Assembly (NCBI GenBank): GCA_016934415.1
Contig: JAFGSW010000019.1
Span: 1-58,925 of the forward strand
Length of the DNA: 58,925 nt
From: Spirochaetales bacterium
GTDB taxonomy: Bacteria; Spirochaetota; Spirochaetia; SZUA-6; RPPD01
Direction of reading: 5' to 3'
In this document: positions 1-8,828 of the stretch, piece by piece
How positions within the stretch are numbered: position 1 is the stretch's first letter
How the letters are laid out: each line of letters begins with the position of its first letter
Made by a program: the position numbers and the translations under genes
Notes under the pieces: generated by a model
The model's input: the letters and a program-made list of their open reading frames with translations, nothing else
Databases searched by the model: none
Told to the model about the DNA's origin: nothing

Positions 1-2
1 CT

Positions 3-401
3 TCCAGCTCATCTTCCAGCAGTTCCTCCAGCAGCTCGTCATCCAGTTCTTCCGGCGGCGGCTCGAACACGATCGTCGTCAGGGCCAGAGGCACGGCGGG
101 CGGTGAATCCGTTCATCTCAAGGTCGGTTCGACAACGGTGCAAACCTGGACATTGACGACCGCCATGACGGACTATACCCTGACCACCGGCGCTACGGGC
201 AGCATAACCTTCAATTTTACGAACGACGCCAGCGGCCTCGACGTGCAGTGCGATTACATTAAAGTGAACGGCGCGACGCGCCAGGCGGAAGACCAGACCA
301 CGAATACGGGATCATGGGATTCCGCCAACAGCAGATGCGGCGGCGTCAAATCCGAGTGGCTGTACTGCAACGGCTATATCGGGTTTGGAAACTGTCCCTG
401 A
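3..401 (+). CDS. C-terminus of a secreted glycoside hydrolase: poly-Ser linker plus CBM60/CBM36-like xylan-binding module
   Basis: The reading frame enters from the left edge, so the N-terminus and the catalytic domain are missing. Residues 1-17 are an unbroken serine run followed by GGGS, a classic linker of secreted plant-cell-wall hydrolases. Residues from about 23 onward (start IVVRARGTAGGES, end SEWLYCNGYIGFGN) match the pattern of the calcium-dependent xylan-binding modules CBM36/CBM60. The internal TNDASGLDVQCDYIKV stretch carries the Asp-rich ligand site, and two Cys (CGG and YCNG) may form a disulfide. Family knowledge predicts binding of xylan or related polymer at the end of a secreted xylanase or esterase. 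The catalytic partner cannot be named from this window. A strong terminator follows 29 bases downstream. Confidence 0.8.
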   Translation, partial: SSSSSSSSSSSSSSSSSGGGSNTIVVRARGTAGGESVHLKVGSTTVQTWTLTTAMTDYTLTTGATGSITFNFTNDASGLDVQCDYIKVNGATRQAEDQTTNTGSWDSANSRCGGVKSEWLYCNGYIGFGNCP

Positions 402-429
402 TCAGGCATAACGTGCTTGTTAACCGTAA

Positions 430-463
430 GGCCGCCCGTACCGCAAACGGGCGGCCTTTTTTT
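430..463 (+). terminator. Rho-independent terminator
   Basis: A 9-bp perfect stem (GGCCGCCCG with CGGGCGGCC) and a 9-base loop are followed by seven T. It lies directly behind the CBM-containing gene and ends that transcript. Confidence 0.9.
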
Positions 464-756
464 AGGAATTTTCAAGTGGAACCGCGGGGAAGCGGTTTTC
501 AGGGAACAAGCTGACGCCGCTCGCGCGCAATGAGCGGATGTGCTGGATCCCGTCCGTCAAAAAACCGGAAACCCGGCGGAAGCATATCGTACGGGCGCGC
601 GGGGAACTTCGCGAAGGCGTGCGCCGGTTGTACTGCCGACCCGGGCGCCCTCATCGTTGAACGGCGACTTATCCGGGGATGTGACGGGGGACGGACAACC
701 CAATGATAAAGATGATAAGGATGAGTAGGAGATAACGGGCTTATAAGTCCATAATT
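464..756. other. No gene seen
   Basis: No open frame here has protein-like composition. Short frames exist but show no domain, ribosome binding site or codon preference. The stretch adjoins the decayed hydrolase remnant at 757-1182 and is probably more debris of the same event. Confidence 0.5.
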
Positions 757-1182
757 TTAAAACGGCCAAGGAGGACGCTTTGAGCGGCTGGCCCGGACTC
801 CCTTTGGTTGAAGGCTCATGAGGAGTGTTATTCGCCCGTCACGTAGGTGTTTCCCGGGGGGGCCCGCATAACTCGGTTTCAATCCTTCGGCGTCGATTAC
901 GAATTTCTGGAAAACGATAACGGTGTCAGCCATCCACATCTTCAGAGTGTGCGTGCCCGGCTCGATAATCGTATGCTTGAATGATTTTATTTAAGCGTGG
1001 TTGCCGACTTCTCCCAACCGCCAATCGGCGTATCCATAATCGGGTTTAATCTCGGCTTCGTTTACGTTGACGATGCCGGATGAAAAGAAAGTGAATGTAG
1101 TGGGGCATTTCCGCCTGGTGCATATACCCGACAAAGCATAGCTTTGCGGGTATACAATGTTGAAAGATGGAAAATCTACCAT
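757..1182 (-). pseudogene. Decayed C-terminal fragment of a GH115-like glycoside hydrolase
   Basis: Reading the minus strand, a frame ending at 757 contains EPGTHTLKMWMADTVIVFQK, then FVIDAEGLKPSYAGPP. This closely resembles the C-terminal domain signature of GH115 alpha-glucuronidases, typically xxPGxHTLKIWMVDPGVVLQK followed by GGLKPSYLGPPES. The same frame continues upstream through a single TAA at 991-993 into DYGYADWRLGEVGNHA, so at least one nonsense mutation splits it. Further upstream (1183-1400) short fragments in other frames, such as SSLGWFDEGGENTIVHIF and LLDNSGWTFK, look like additional debris. No start codon or catalytic domain remains. The family call rests on this short motif only. 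Confidence 0.55.
1123..1154. repeat. Short nested palindrome, copy 1 (second copy at 51136-51163)
   Basis: The outer arms TATACCCG / CGGGTATA enclose an inner hairpin CAAAGC-ATA-GCTTTG. The second copy near 51.14 kb has the same architecture, with the inner stem changed to CCAAGC / GCTTGG, a compensatory pair. It sits inside the decayed hydrolase region. Confidence 0.7.
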
Positions 1183-1400
1183 GGCGGGAGTTCCAGTCTT
1201 GTTATTTGAAGGTCCAGCCGGAGTTATCGAGTAAATCTGAGCTTACCATCGGCGGTCAGAAAAAAAATATGGACGATGGTGTTTTCACCGCCTTCGTCGA
1301 ACCAGCCCAGACTGGAAATCCCCTCCTTGTCAAGGACGCAGGAAGCCATAGCCCGTATTCAACGATTCTGCCCGGTGCGGCGATAAGGACGGACTGGGGA

Positions 1401-1799
1401 TTACATTTTAAAATTCAGGGGTTTCGTTATCGGTTTTCCAGATTGCTCCGATAGAAAATCGACGAATCCAGTCAGTTGGCCGCGATCGATTTCATCCTTG
1501 GGGTAGATGTAAGCTCCCCCGGCTTTGAGAAAAACAAAATAATGAGTCGGAATTACCGCAATTCCCTCGATCTCCGTAAGCTCGATCTCCGATTTCATGC
1601 CTTTCCCGGTCGACCGTAGCACCGTGCCGTCCAGCTCCAGGCTTTCTTCCGCTCCCAGGGCGTTTTTGTAGTGCTCGTCGACTTGTTTCGAATAACCGCG
1701 CTTAAGGGCCCATCTCCAGTAGAAAGGGAACAGGACCAGCGCGGCCGCGGCGACGCAGGAAAAGACGATCAGGCCCGAAATTCTTTGCAGTAAAACCAT
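1401..1799 (-). CDS. Small membrane protein with YcxB-like C-terminal domain
   Basis: This 132-residue protein has one clear hydrophobic helix at residues 7-28 (LIVFSCVAAAALVLFPFYW), followed by a soluble C-terminal part. The sequence LELDGTVLRSTGKGMKSEIELTEIEGIAVIPTHYFVFLKAGGAYIYPKDE (described in pieces: LELDGTVLRS, then EIEGIAVIPTHYFVFLKAGG) has the beta-strand pattern of YcxB-like domains (PF14317), including the typical strand ending in IYPK. It is shorter than most YcxB proteins, with one rather than two membrane helices. No function is established for the family. It lies alone between hydrolase genes, and no strong ribosome binding site is visible at the chosen ATG. Confidence 0.65.
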   Translation of the reverse strand: MVLLQRISGLIVFSCVAAAALVLFPFYWRWALKRGYSKQVDEHYKNALGAEESLELDGTVLRSTGKGMKSEIELTEIEGIAVIPTHYFVFLKAGGAYIYPKDEIDRGQLTGFVDFLSEQSGKPITKPLNFKM

Positions 1800-1900
1800 G
1801 TCGAATATGCCGAGCCCGGCGGGAAATCCCCGGCTCTCCCTTTCCCTTCAAGCTTCATAGTGCTACACTGAAACCAACGCCCCACAATAAGGAGGATCCA

Positions 1901-3376
1901 ATGGGTAATAAAACTATTTTATTCGCGTCTCTCGCTTGTCTCCTGGCCCTGACGGCGGGCTGCGCGACGGGCGGGACCGGCGCCTCGACGGAGAAACCGG
2001 CTCCCGAGCCCGCTCCCAAGCCCAAACCCGCCGCCATGACGCTGCGGCCCCTGTATGATTCCTTTTTTACGCGCGGCAATCCCATCATTTCACAGAAGTA
2101 CACGGCCGATCCCACGATCTGCGTTTTCAACAAGCGCGTGTACGTTTACATGTCGCACGACCTGGACAAGCAGACGGACTACCAGATAAACGATACAACG
2201 ATCATCTCCTCCGACGACCTGGCCAACTGGACCGATCACCTGGAGCCGTTCAAGGTTCCCGAGTGCGCGTCGTGGGCGAGGTTTGCCTATGCTCCGACCA
2301 CGGTGTACCGCAATAAGAAGTACTACCTGTACTTCGGCAACGGCGGCGGCGGCATCGGGGTGGCGACGAGCGACACTCCGACCGGTCCCTGGAGCGACCC
2401 GCGCGGAAGCGTCCTGGTCTCACCCGCCACGCCGGGAGCCGATGTGAAGTGGTGCTTTGATCCGGCCGTCTTCATCGACGACGACGGGCAGGCGTACATG
2501 TATTTCGGCGGCGGCGGCCCGGGGAACAGCCGGGTCATCAAATTGAACAAGGACATGATCAGCGTCGACGGTCCGGCGCGGGAGATTCAGGCGCCTCCCG
2601 ACCGCTTCTTCGAGGCGCTGTACATGAACAAGCGCAAGGGAATCTACTACCTGACCTATTCAAGCGATTTCTCGAAGGGCCCGGCCAGAATCGAATACAT
2701 GATGAGCACGAATCCCATGACGGGATTCGTCTATAAGGGGGTGGTGTTCGACAATCCCCCCTATAACCAGAACAACAACAACCACGCGTCCATTGTGGAA
2801 TACAAGGGCGAATGGTACCTGGCCTACCACAACCGGGCGCAGGCGATACTCGATTACGCGAACTCGGGGTACGCGGCGTACCACCGCAGCGTCTGCCTGG
2901 ACAAGATCGAGTTCAATCCTGACGGCACGATCAAAAAGGTGATGCCCACCCTGCAGGGCGTCCCGCAGTTGAAATACCTGAATCCCTACGCCGTAAACCA
3001 GGCCGAAACCATGCACCGGCAGTACGGGATCAAGACGAAGGAATTCGCCGATGGAATCATTGCCGTGACCGACGTCGACGGCGGCGACATCGTCAAGTAC
3101 AAGGGGGTCGATTTCGGCAAAGGCGGCGCGCGAGCGCTTGAAGCGAGAGTGTCCGGAGCCGCGGGCGGCGTCATCGAGGTGTATCTCGACCTCACCGCCG
3201 AAGGCGGCGAACCGGTCGGCTCGATCGCCGTGGCCTCCACGGGCGGCGACGAGACGTGGACCGCCGTCTCGGGCTCGCTCGGCGCAAAAGTGACCGGCGT
3301 GCACGACGTCTATCTCAAGTTCAAGGGCGACGGCAAGAGCTTGTTCAACCTGGATTGGTGGCGATTCAAGAAATAA
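1901..3376 (+). CDS. GH43-family glycoside hydrolase lipoprotein with C-terminal CBM6-like module
   Basis: The 491-residue protein starts at an ATG with a near-perfect ribosome binding site (AAGGAGGATCC). A signal peptide ends in a lipobox LTAGC (Cys21), so it is probably membrane-anchored outside the cytoplasm. A Pro/Lys-rich tether (residues 31-45) precedes a five-bladed propeller. The three GH43 acidic residues are visible: Asp70 in YTADPT (base), Asp in CFDPAVFIDDDG (about residue 190) and Glu in FFEALYMNKRKG (acid, about residue 235). Residues from about 360 to the end (IIAVTDVDGGDIVKYKGVDF to DVYLKFKGDGKSLFNLDWW) are a CBM6-like beta-sandwich. The expected substrates are arabinoxylan or xylo-oligosaccharides. 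This fits the neighbouring xylan-binding module and GH115 remnant. Confidence 0.9.
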   Translation: MGNKTILFASLACLLALTAGCATGGTGASTEKPAPEPAPKPKPAAMTLRPLYDSFFTRGNPIISQKYTADPTICVFNKRVYVYMSHDLDKQTDYQINDTTIISSDDLANWTDHLEPFKVPECASWARFAYAPTTVYRNKKYYLYFGNGGGGIGVATSDTPTGPWSDPRGSVLVSPATPGADVKWCFDPAVFIDDDGQAYMYFGGGGPGNSRVIKLNKDMISVDGPAREIQAPPDRFFEALYMNKRKGIYYLTYSSDFSKGPARIEYMMSTNPMTGFVYKGVVFDNPPYNQNNNNHASIVEYKGEWYLAYHNRAQAILDYANSGYAAYHRSVCLDKIEFNPDGTIKKVMPTLQGVPQLKYLNPYAVNQAETMHRQYGIKTKEFADGIIAVTDVDGGDIVKYKGVDFGKGGARALEARVSGAAGGVIEVYLDLTAEGGEPVGSIAVASTGGDETWTAVSGSLGAKVTGVHDVYLKFKGDGKSLFNLDWWRFKK

Positions 3377-3485
3377 CGCGGCGTTCCCGGCGGGATTCGA
3401 ACGGTCTCACGGCGAAAGAATCAGAGTTTGCGCGCGTGGGCGCGCATGTTCCCCCGGACTCCATGCAGATAAAGGGGGTATACCA

Positions 3486-4091
3486 ATGGAAAATATCGTA
3501 CGGGCAAGTTTTTCAGAGGGGTTGATCTCAACGGGACCGGCTTCGGAACATAAAGAGAAGCTGATGTTGTACGGGCGGTTCGTGGGGGATTGGGTCGTCG
3601 ACTGCACGGACTACGCCGGCGACGGTCGTACCGAGCGCTCCCGGTGGGACGTTCGTTTTGCGTGGGTTCTGGAGGGACGCGCCGTCCAGGACCTCTGGAT
3701 CACGCCGGTCCGCGCCGGCGGAAAAATCGGCTGGCATGAGCCGGGGAACAGATACAGCACCACCCTCCGGGTGTACGATCCCGCAATCGACGCGTGGCAC
3801 ATACTCTGGATAAATCCTCCGAGCGCAACGATCGTCCGTCAGCTGGCGCGGGCGGTCGGGGACGAAATAATACAAACCGGCGATCCCAACGGAGACGGGA
3901 CCCAATCGCGCTGGGTGTACCGCGATATCACGCCCGACTCCTTCAGATGGTGCGACGAGAAAACGACGGACGGAAAAACCTGGACGCTCGTCAAGGAAAT
4001 GCGCGCCGCGAGAATCACGGAGCGCGTTTGCGTCCCCTTGCCCTCATCATCATCATCTTCATCATTGTTCGATCATCTCCTCATCGTGTGA
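3486..4091 (+). CDS. DUF1579-like / lipocalin-fold hypothetical protein with odd low-complexity tail
   Basis: The start ATG follows a good ribosome binding site (AAAGGGGG). The 201-residue protein has the alternating strand pattern and Trp-rich repeats (VGDWVVDC, SRWDVRFAWVLEGRAVQDLW, TTLRVYDPAIDAWHILWINP) of small beta-barrel proteins related to DUF1579. No enzyme activity is assigned to that family. The protein-like sequence ends near EMRAARI at residue 177. The last 24 residues are a serine run encoded by a CATCAT-type simple repeat (SSSSSSS, positions about 4044-4065) and a hydrophobic tip. The natural stop has probably been lost, with translation running into repetitive DNA. Confidence 0.6.
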   Translation: MENIVRASFSEGLISTGPASEHKEKLMLYGRFVGDWVVDCTDYAGDGRTERSRWDVRFAWVLEGRAVQDLWITPVRAGGKIGWHEPGNRYSTTLRVYDPAIDAWHILWINPPSATIVRQLARAVGDEIIQTGDPNGDGTQSRWVYRDITPDSFRWCDEKTTDGKTWTLVKEMRAARITERVCVPLPSSSSSSSLFDHLLIV

Positions 4092-4124
4092 CAGCGCGGA
4101 GATCCCGTGCGGACCGAACCGCCG

Positions 4125-5261
4125 TCAGGCGAGCCGCTTGTGGTACACCCGGTAGGTGCGGTAGCGGGGGACGCCCCACTTTTCAAGCAGGTTGATGAGC
4201 GGCCAGTTGTCCTCGAGGATGACGGACAGCTCGCCGGCCTCGACGCCGCGGGCGACTCCCCGATCGTAGGATTCGAGCACGAGCAGGGCGTCGATCCCCA
4301 TCCGCCGGTACTCGGGGAGGACCCCCAGGATGGCGAGACGCACGTTTTTGATCCTGTTCCTGCCGAAGAGGAGCCTGAAAATGCCGGTCGGGAGCAGGCG
4401 CCCGTTCATCTTCACGAAGATCTCGTTGAAATTATAGAGCGTGATCGAAATGCCGGCGAGCTTCCCGTCGACGAACGCCAGGAAGGTGAGCTCCGGGACG
4501 ATCGCCAGCTTCAGGTCCTTGGCCATGTGCATGAACTCGTCGTCGGTCCAGGGAACGAAGTCCGAGTTGTTCCGGAAGGCCCGGTTGTACAGGTCCTTCG
4601 CCGTCGCCACCTCGTTCCAGTAGTTTTTCATGTCGACCGGGCGGATCTCGAGGCGCTTGTTCTTCCGCGCGATGGCGGCGACGCGCCGGATCTTGTCCGA
4701 GAGCTTTAGTTCGCCTGTCCGGAGCAGGTAGGCGAAATGGTCCTTTTCTTTTTCGAAACCGAACGCGGAGACGAGCCCGGTGTAGTACTCGGGGTTGTAC
4801 GGCACCTGGACCATCGGGACTCCCTCATAGTCGTTCTGGAGCATGCCCAGGACGTGGTTGGTCGACAGGTTGATGGGGCCGATGATCCTCTTCATGCCCT
4901 TGGCCCTCGCCCAGTCGCTCGCGGCGCGGAACAGGGCGAAGGCGACCTCCCGGTCGTCGACGCTCTCGAAAAAGCCGAAATAGGCGACCCGCGGCTCCCG
5001 GAACTCGTGGTGCCGCGCGTCGATGATCCCCGCGATCCGTCCCGCGACCGCGCCGTTCCTGCGGACGAGGAACTCCTGGACCTCCGCGTGCCGGTAAAAC
5101 GGGTTTTTACCGCGATCGAACAGGACCTTTTCGTCGATCCGCAGGGGCGCCGCCCAATACGGGTTCTTCAATTCCTTCTTGTACAGCGCGTAGGGAAACG
5201 AAATGAATTTTTTCAACTCCGACCGGGTCCGGACGCGTGAAACGACGAGCGTATCCGCCAT
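4125..5261 (-). CDS. GNAT-superfamily N-acyltransferase-like protein
   Basis: The 378-residue protein starts at ATG with AAAGGA upstream. It belongs to a large family annotated as GNAT-like acyltransferases (about 370-390 residues), recognisable by the N-terminal FISFPYALYK...NPYWAAPLR segment. Conserved stretches include GRIAGIIDARHHEFRE, AYFGFFESVDDREVA, GMKRIIGPINLSTNHVLGML and the acetyl-CoA-binding-like LAILGVLPEYRRMGIDALLV near residue 315. The substrate is unknown. Cytoplasmic location is expected because there is no signal peptide or membrane helix. It stands alone and converges with the gene at 3486-4091. Confidence 0.75.
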   Translation of the reverse strand: MADTLVVSRVRTRSELKKFISFPYALYKKELKNPYWAAPLRIDEKVLFDRGKNPFYRHAEVQEFLVRRNGAVAGRIAGIIDARHHEFREPRVAYFGFFESVDDREVAFALFRAASDWARAKGMKRIIGPINLSTNHVLGMLQNDYEGVPMVQVPYNPEYYTGLVSAFGFEKEKDHFAYLLRTGELKLSDKIRRVAAIARKNKRLEIRPVDMKNYWNEVATAKDLYNRAFRNNSDFVPWTDDEFMHMAKDLKLAIVPELTFLAFVDGKLAGISITLYNFNEIFVKMNGRLLPTGIFRLLFGRNRIKNVRLAILGVLPEYRRMGIDALLVLESYDRGVARGVEAGELSVILEDNWPLINLLEKWGVPRYRTYRVYHKRLA

Positions 5262-5689
5262 GTGTGTATCCTTTCAGATTCGCTCGCGGTGTTGATTCAG
5301 GCGCGATGGGAGGCAGACGTCGCGTTCCGTACCGGGAGCGATCGCCCGGGGAACGAACGTCCCTTTTCGGGCGGCGCCGCAATTCCGGTGCGAAAGAGCA
5401 ATTTTTTAATGGCGGTTTTTTAATATCTCAAGGTCAGGGAGGGAGTATAGCACGCATGGCGGCGAGCCACAAGGCTCGTTTCCGGCGCGCCACCGTCCGG
5501 CTTTGCGAGCGCCCGCGGGAAATGGAGGCCGGGGCGATGCGGAGCGTTGTCACCGTTCGCCGTGCGAATCACAATGCCCGCTCCCATCCCTTTATCATGC
5601 CCGTCATCTTCATCTTCGGAAATTGATATGGATTTTACAAACCGGAACACGTCCGGTGACGGAGCCCCGTTCACGCGCTTTGGCGCGCC
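5262..5689. other. No gene seen; leads into minisatellite
   Basis: Open frames here lack any domain or ribosome binding site. The segment contains a short simple-sequence run, GTCATCTTCATCTTCGG, near 5602. The other notable feature is the minisatellite that follows. Confidence 0.4.
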
Positions 5690-5899
5690 GATTGAATTCT
5701 TTGTCGCACCGACTGAATTCTTTGTCGCGCCGACTGAATTCTATGTCGCACGGACTGAATTCTTTGGCGCGCCGATTGAATTCTTTGTCGCACCGACTGA
5801 ATTCTTTGTCGCGCCGACTAAATTCCTTGTCGCGCCGACTGAATTCTATGTCGCACGGACTGAATTCTTTGTCGCACCGACTGAATTCTTTATCGCACC
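5690..5899. repeat. 21-bp minisatellite, 10 copies
   Basis: Ten tandem 21-bp units run end to end. The consensus begins GACTGAATTCTTTGTCGC and ends ACC or GCC. Variants are ordered: ATTG-, CTATG- and CGCACG-type units recur in the same succession in two blocks, which implies that duplications of several units occurred. Because 21 is divisible by three, the array is open in more than one frame and would encode seven-residue repeats (RLNSLSH or APTEFFV). I do not see a ribosome binding site or flanking protein-like sequence, so coding is doubtful. It begins 49 bases past the stop of the GH8 gene. Confidence 0.95.
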
Positions 5900-5948
5900 G
5901 ACTTGATGAGCAAGTAAATCAGACGGAGATCCGGCTCTCTCAGACCCG

Positions 5949-7274
5949 TCACTCCCCGCCCAGCCCCGTAAAGTTCACGTAATTCCCCGAGTAGATCAAG
6001 AGTTGGGACACTTTCCCCAGGGCGCTTCCCCAGCTGTAATACTTGGCCGGATCGATGCCCAGCGCGTTCTGGTACCCGGCGTTCACCAGACTCTGGTGGC
6101 CGGCGGAGACGATGCCGGGCAGTCCCTGCGGCCCGATGCTGATGTGGCCGACCGGGGTGCCGTCCAGGGCGTAGGTGTCGACGATCCGGCTCCAGTCGCC
6201 GTCGGCCTCGTTCGTTTCCCAGGAGGCGAACATTTCGGCTGCGTCGCGGAAGACGTCCCCTTTGCTTGTGCCGTACCAGGCGTAGTGAACGGCCCATTTG
6301 GTGGGCACCTGCTGCGCGTCCCAGCTCCACAGGTACGGTTTCCAATCGATGCGGGGATCGAGACCGTCGGCCGTGCACCAGTCGGGCAGGAGCCCGGTGC
6401 CGTACCGGGTGCAGAAGTAGTCCACCAGGTACCGGTAATGCGCGTCGAGCGCCGGCCATGTGTCGTCGCCCGTGAGCTCGTGCCATATCGGGTAGTAGAT
6501 CGAATCGTAGTAGCACGGGTCGACCAGATTGATCCCGCCCCAGGTGACGGCGGGCTTGAGCACGGTCCACGTCGCGTTCTTGTCGATGAGGTGCGTCCTG
6601 ATGGCGGTCAAAAGCGCCTGCGCCTCCTCCAGGTAGTTCGTTTCGCCGTCGCTTCCCCATTGATAATGGGCCAGGATGAGCGCCATCGCGATGTTTTCGT
6701 CCGCCTCGGCGGCCGAGTCCCAGTTGTACGAATCCATCGGGCCCGTGAACTTGACGGTGCTGGCCATCAGGCCGTACTGGTTGGTATGGGCTTTCCTGAA
6801 ATTATTGAGCATCCCGAAGAGCTTTTTGGTGCGGTTCTGCGCATTGTCCATCATGACGGAGTCGAGCATCCCCCAGCCGATGAATTCCGACCACGTGCAG
6901 TAGGGCTCGGCGTACGAGGGAAGGCCGGGCCCCGGTCCCAGGTGGGGCCGGGCGCTTCCCGGCGGGCAGTCGGTCTCCGTGATCCAGTATTTCACCCAGT
7001 CCTCGAACGCCGCCTGGCACTGGGCGTTCATCTCTTCCTGCGTATAATTCGACGGCCGGATTCCCGAATTGACGATGGTCGATTCCTGGGGAAAGGGATG
7101 GTTGATCGTGTACGGTTCGGTCGATTTGTAATACTCAAGCTCGTGCGTCACCGGAATCCCGCCGGTCAGCCCGCCCGTGACCGTACACGAGGCGAAATTG
7201 GCCAAAACGCACGTGAAGAGCGGCAGGAAGAGAAAGAGCGGAGTATGGTCAAGGAAATTTCTAGGCAGTCTCAT
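5949..7274 (-). CDS. GH8-family glycoside hydrolase, secreted
   Basis: The 441-residue protein has a hydrophobic signal segment at residues 11-30, ending near ASC, and is exported, perhaps as a lipoprotein (Cys30). The (alpha/alpha)6-barrel landmarks of GH8 are present in order. The acid Glu lies in TWSEFIGWGML (about residue 128). The DENIAMALILAHYQW helix is around residue 195. A WSWDAQQVPTKWAVHYAWYG stretch around residue 325 corresponds to the conserved DA-R-PWR region. GH8 includes endoglucanases, chitosanases and reducing-end xylosidases, and the neighbourhood favours a xylo-oligosaccharide substrate (inference). The start ATG follows AGGA. The gene is transcribed alone towards the minisatellite. 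Confidence 0.85.
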   Translation of the reverse strand: MRLPRNFLDHTPLFLFLPLFTCVLANFASCTVTGGLTGGIPVTHELEYYKSTEPYTINHPFPQESTIVNSGIRPSNYTQEEMNAQCQAAFEDWVKYWITETDCPPGSARPHLGPGPGLPSYAEPYCTWSEFIGWGMLDSVMMDNAQNRTKKLFGMLNNFRKAHTNQYGLMASTVKFTGPMDSYNWDSAAEADENIAMALILAHYQWGSDGETNYLEEAQALLTAIRTHLIDKNATWTVLKPAVTWGGINLVDPCYYDSIYYPIWHELTGDDTWPALDAHYRYLVDYFCTRYGTGLLPDWCTADGLDPRIDWKPYLWSWDAQQVPTKWAVHYAWYGTSKGDVFRDAAEMFASWETNEADGDWSRIVDTYALDGTPVGHISIGPQGLPGIVSAGHQSLVNAGYQNALGIDPAKYYSWGSALGKVSQLLIYSGNYVNFTGLGGE

Positions 7275-7522
7275 ATTCCTCAGCGCCTCCCGCGCACACG
7301 GCCGGCCGGCGCAGCCGGCGTACTATTATATTCTATCCCGGTTCGGGAGGACGGACAATGTCCCGGGTGAACCTGAGAACAGTATTGATAATTGTACTCT
7401 GGAAGTGGAAACAACTTCTCAATGTATCCGCGACCATCCGCGTCCTATCCGTAGTTTTTTCCCCGATGAGCGATACCATCAACCCGTAAACGCGGGTTCT
7501 CCCTGGCACACCCGGCGGGTCA

Positions 7523-8632
7523 TTACAACGGCAGCCGCCGCTCCGCCAGGTACTTCTTGAACGCCGGGCGGTTGGAGGGGAGGTCGTCGCTCTGGGGGAA
7601 CTCCGGGACCATGAAGAAGGGAACGCCGGCGACGTTTTTCCGCGCGGTCTTGATCCGGTCGATCTGCTCGCGGTGGAGCAGTTCCCGGTAGCGGGCCTGC
7701 CCGAGCATCGCCTCCACGAGCTTTTCGCCCCGGGCGGACTCGGCCTTGCGCATCAGCTTGCCGAGCCCGCCCTTCGCCTCGAGCTCGGCGAGCTCCGCGC
7801 GCGCCTCGGGGCCCAGCCCGGCTTCGACGCGGTTCCAGACGAAGAAGCCGATGGGGATGCCCAGTGCCCGCACGCTTTTCAGGAGCTCGAGCGACTCGGT
7901 GATGACGGGCTTTTCGGCGTGCAGGACGATGTTGAAGATCGTGACGGCCGGGTCCTTGAAGGCTTTTTCGACTTCGGTCGTGACGCGCCGGATCTCCTTG
8001 ATGAAGTTGGTGAGGTAGAACGGCTCCTCGTGCTTCTTGCCGGAAATGGTGTTGACGATGTTGCGGGCCGCGCTCCCGACCATCTTCGTGAAATCGTAGA
8101 GCTGCATGTGGAGCTGGGAGATGCTCACCGTGTCGAGGGCGCGCTGGATCGTGTCCGAAAGATTGAGGAAGTGCTCGCCCTGTCCCTTGGGAGGCAGGTC
8201 GACGACGATGAGGCGGTAGGGGAGCTCGCCCTTTTCGCTCCGGTCGAGGAGCTGCTTGATCTTCCAGACGGCCATGGATTCGGGCAGACCGGGCAGTCCG
8301 CGGCCGACGATGTCGTAAAGCGGGCTCTGCCTGATCTCCTCGAGCTTCCTCGGATCCTTCGTGTACGAACCGACGAGCTCGTCGAGCGCGAGCTTGTGGT
8401 CGATCATGATCGCGTCGAGGTTTTGATTGATGACCGTCGGGTCATGGCCGAGCTTCTGCGAATACCAGTCGTTCAGCCGCCCGGCCGGATCGACCGTGAT
8501 GACGAGCGTCTTGATCCCGCTCTCCGCCGCCAGCTCCGCGAGCCCGGCGCTCATGGAGGTCTTCCCCACGCCGCCCTTGCCCATCATAAGCGCCAACTTG
8601 ACCCGGGAGAGATGTTCGATGATGTAGTCCAT
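7523..8632 (-). CDS. ArsA/Get3-like P-loop ATPase
   Basis: The 369-residue protein begins at an ATG preceded by GGGAGC. A longer frame to 8695 exists but has no protein-like content before this Met. Near the N-terminus is the deviant Walker A motif MGKGGVGKTSMSAGLA. A switch-type VITVDPAGRLNDW follows at about residue 50, and VVDLPPKGQGEHFLNL at about residue 150. These are the marks of the ArsA/GET3/anion-transporting ATPase family. Bacterial single-domain members of this type are dimeric ATPases of mostly unknown cargo. Nothing here suggests arsenic resistance, since no ArsB, ArsC or ArsR is nearby. The gene is divergent from the SET-domain gene across about 195 bp. Confidence 0.85.
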   Translation of the reverse strand: MDYIIEHLSRVKLALMMGKGGVGKTSMSAGLAELAAESGIKTLVITVDPAGRLNDWYSQKLGHDPTVINQNLDAIMIDHKLALDELVGSYTKDPRKLEEIRQSPLYDIVGRGLPGLPESMAVWKIKQLLDRSEKGELPYRLIVVDLPPKGQGEHFLNLSDTIQRALDTVSISQLHMQLYDFTKMVGSAARNIVNTISGKKHEEPFYLTNFIKEIRRVTTEVEKAFKDPAVTIFNIVLHAEKPVITESLELLKSVRALGIPIGFFVWNRVEAGLGPEARAELAELEAKGGLGKLMRKAESARGEKLVEAMLGQARYRELLHREQIDRIKTARKNVAGVPFFMVPEFPQSDDLPSNRPAFKKYLAERRLPL

Positions 8633-8828
8633 GATGCTCCCAATATACTGATACTGCGCGCAACGGCCAAACGATTCCGGCGACGGAAAATCCACCCCTT
8701 GGACAAGCCGGGGAATTTCACTACATTATACTCTCTCAACGAACGGGGGGGGCGGCATTTTAAAAATTGCGCCGGTTTTTTACCGACGATCTCACCGGAA
8801 GCTCCCCCCGACACGAACGGCGGTAACC

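Noticed and set aside
1167-1454. 95-codon plus frame across the decayed hydrolase
   Set aside because: No domain; it overlaps the minus-strand gene remnant and the YcxB-like gene end.
3384-3412. GGGATTCGAACGG, reminiscent of a tRNA T-loop on the minus strand
   Set aside because: The flanking bases do not form T-arm, anticodon or acceptor stems; no tRNA.
5503-5982. Heptad-repeat protein encoded by the first minisatellite
   Set aside because: Several frames are open equally because the period is 21. There is no ribosome binding site and no convincing flanking protein sequence.
7523-8632. Arsenite-efflux ATPase interpretation
   Set aside because: No ArsB, ArsD, ArsC or ArsR neighbours; a general ArsA/Get3-like ATPase is the safer call.
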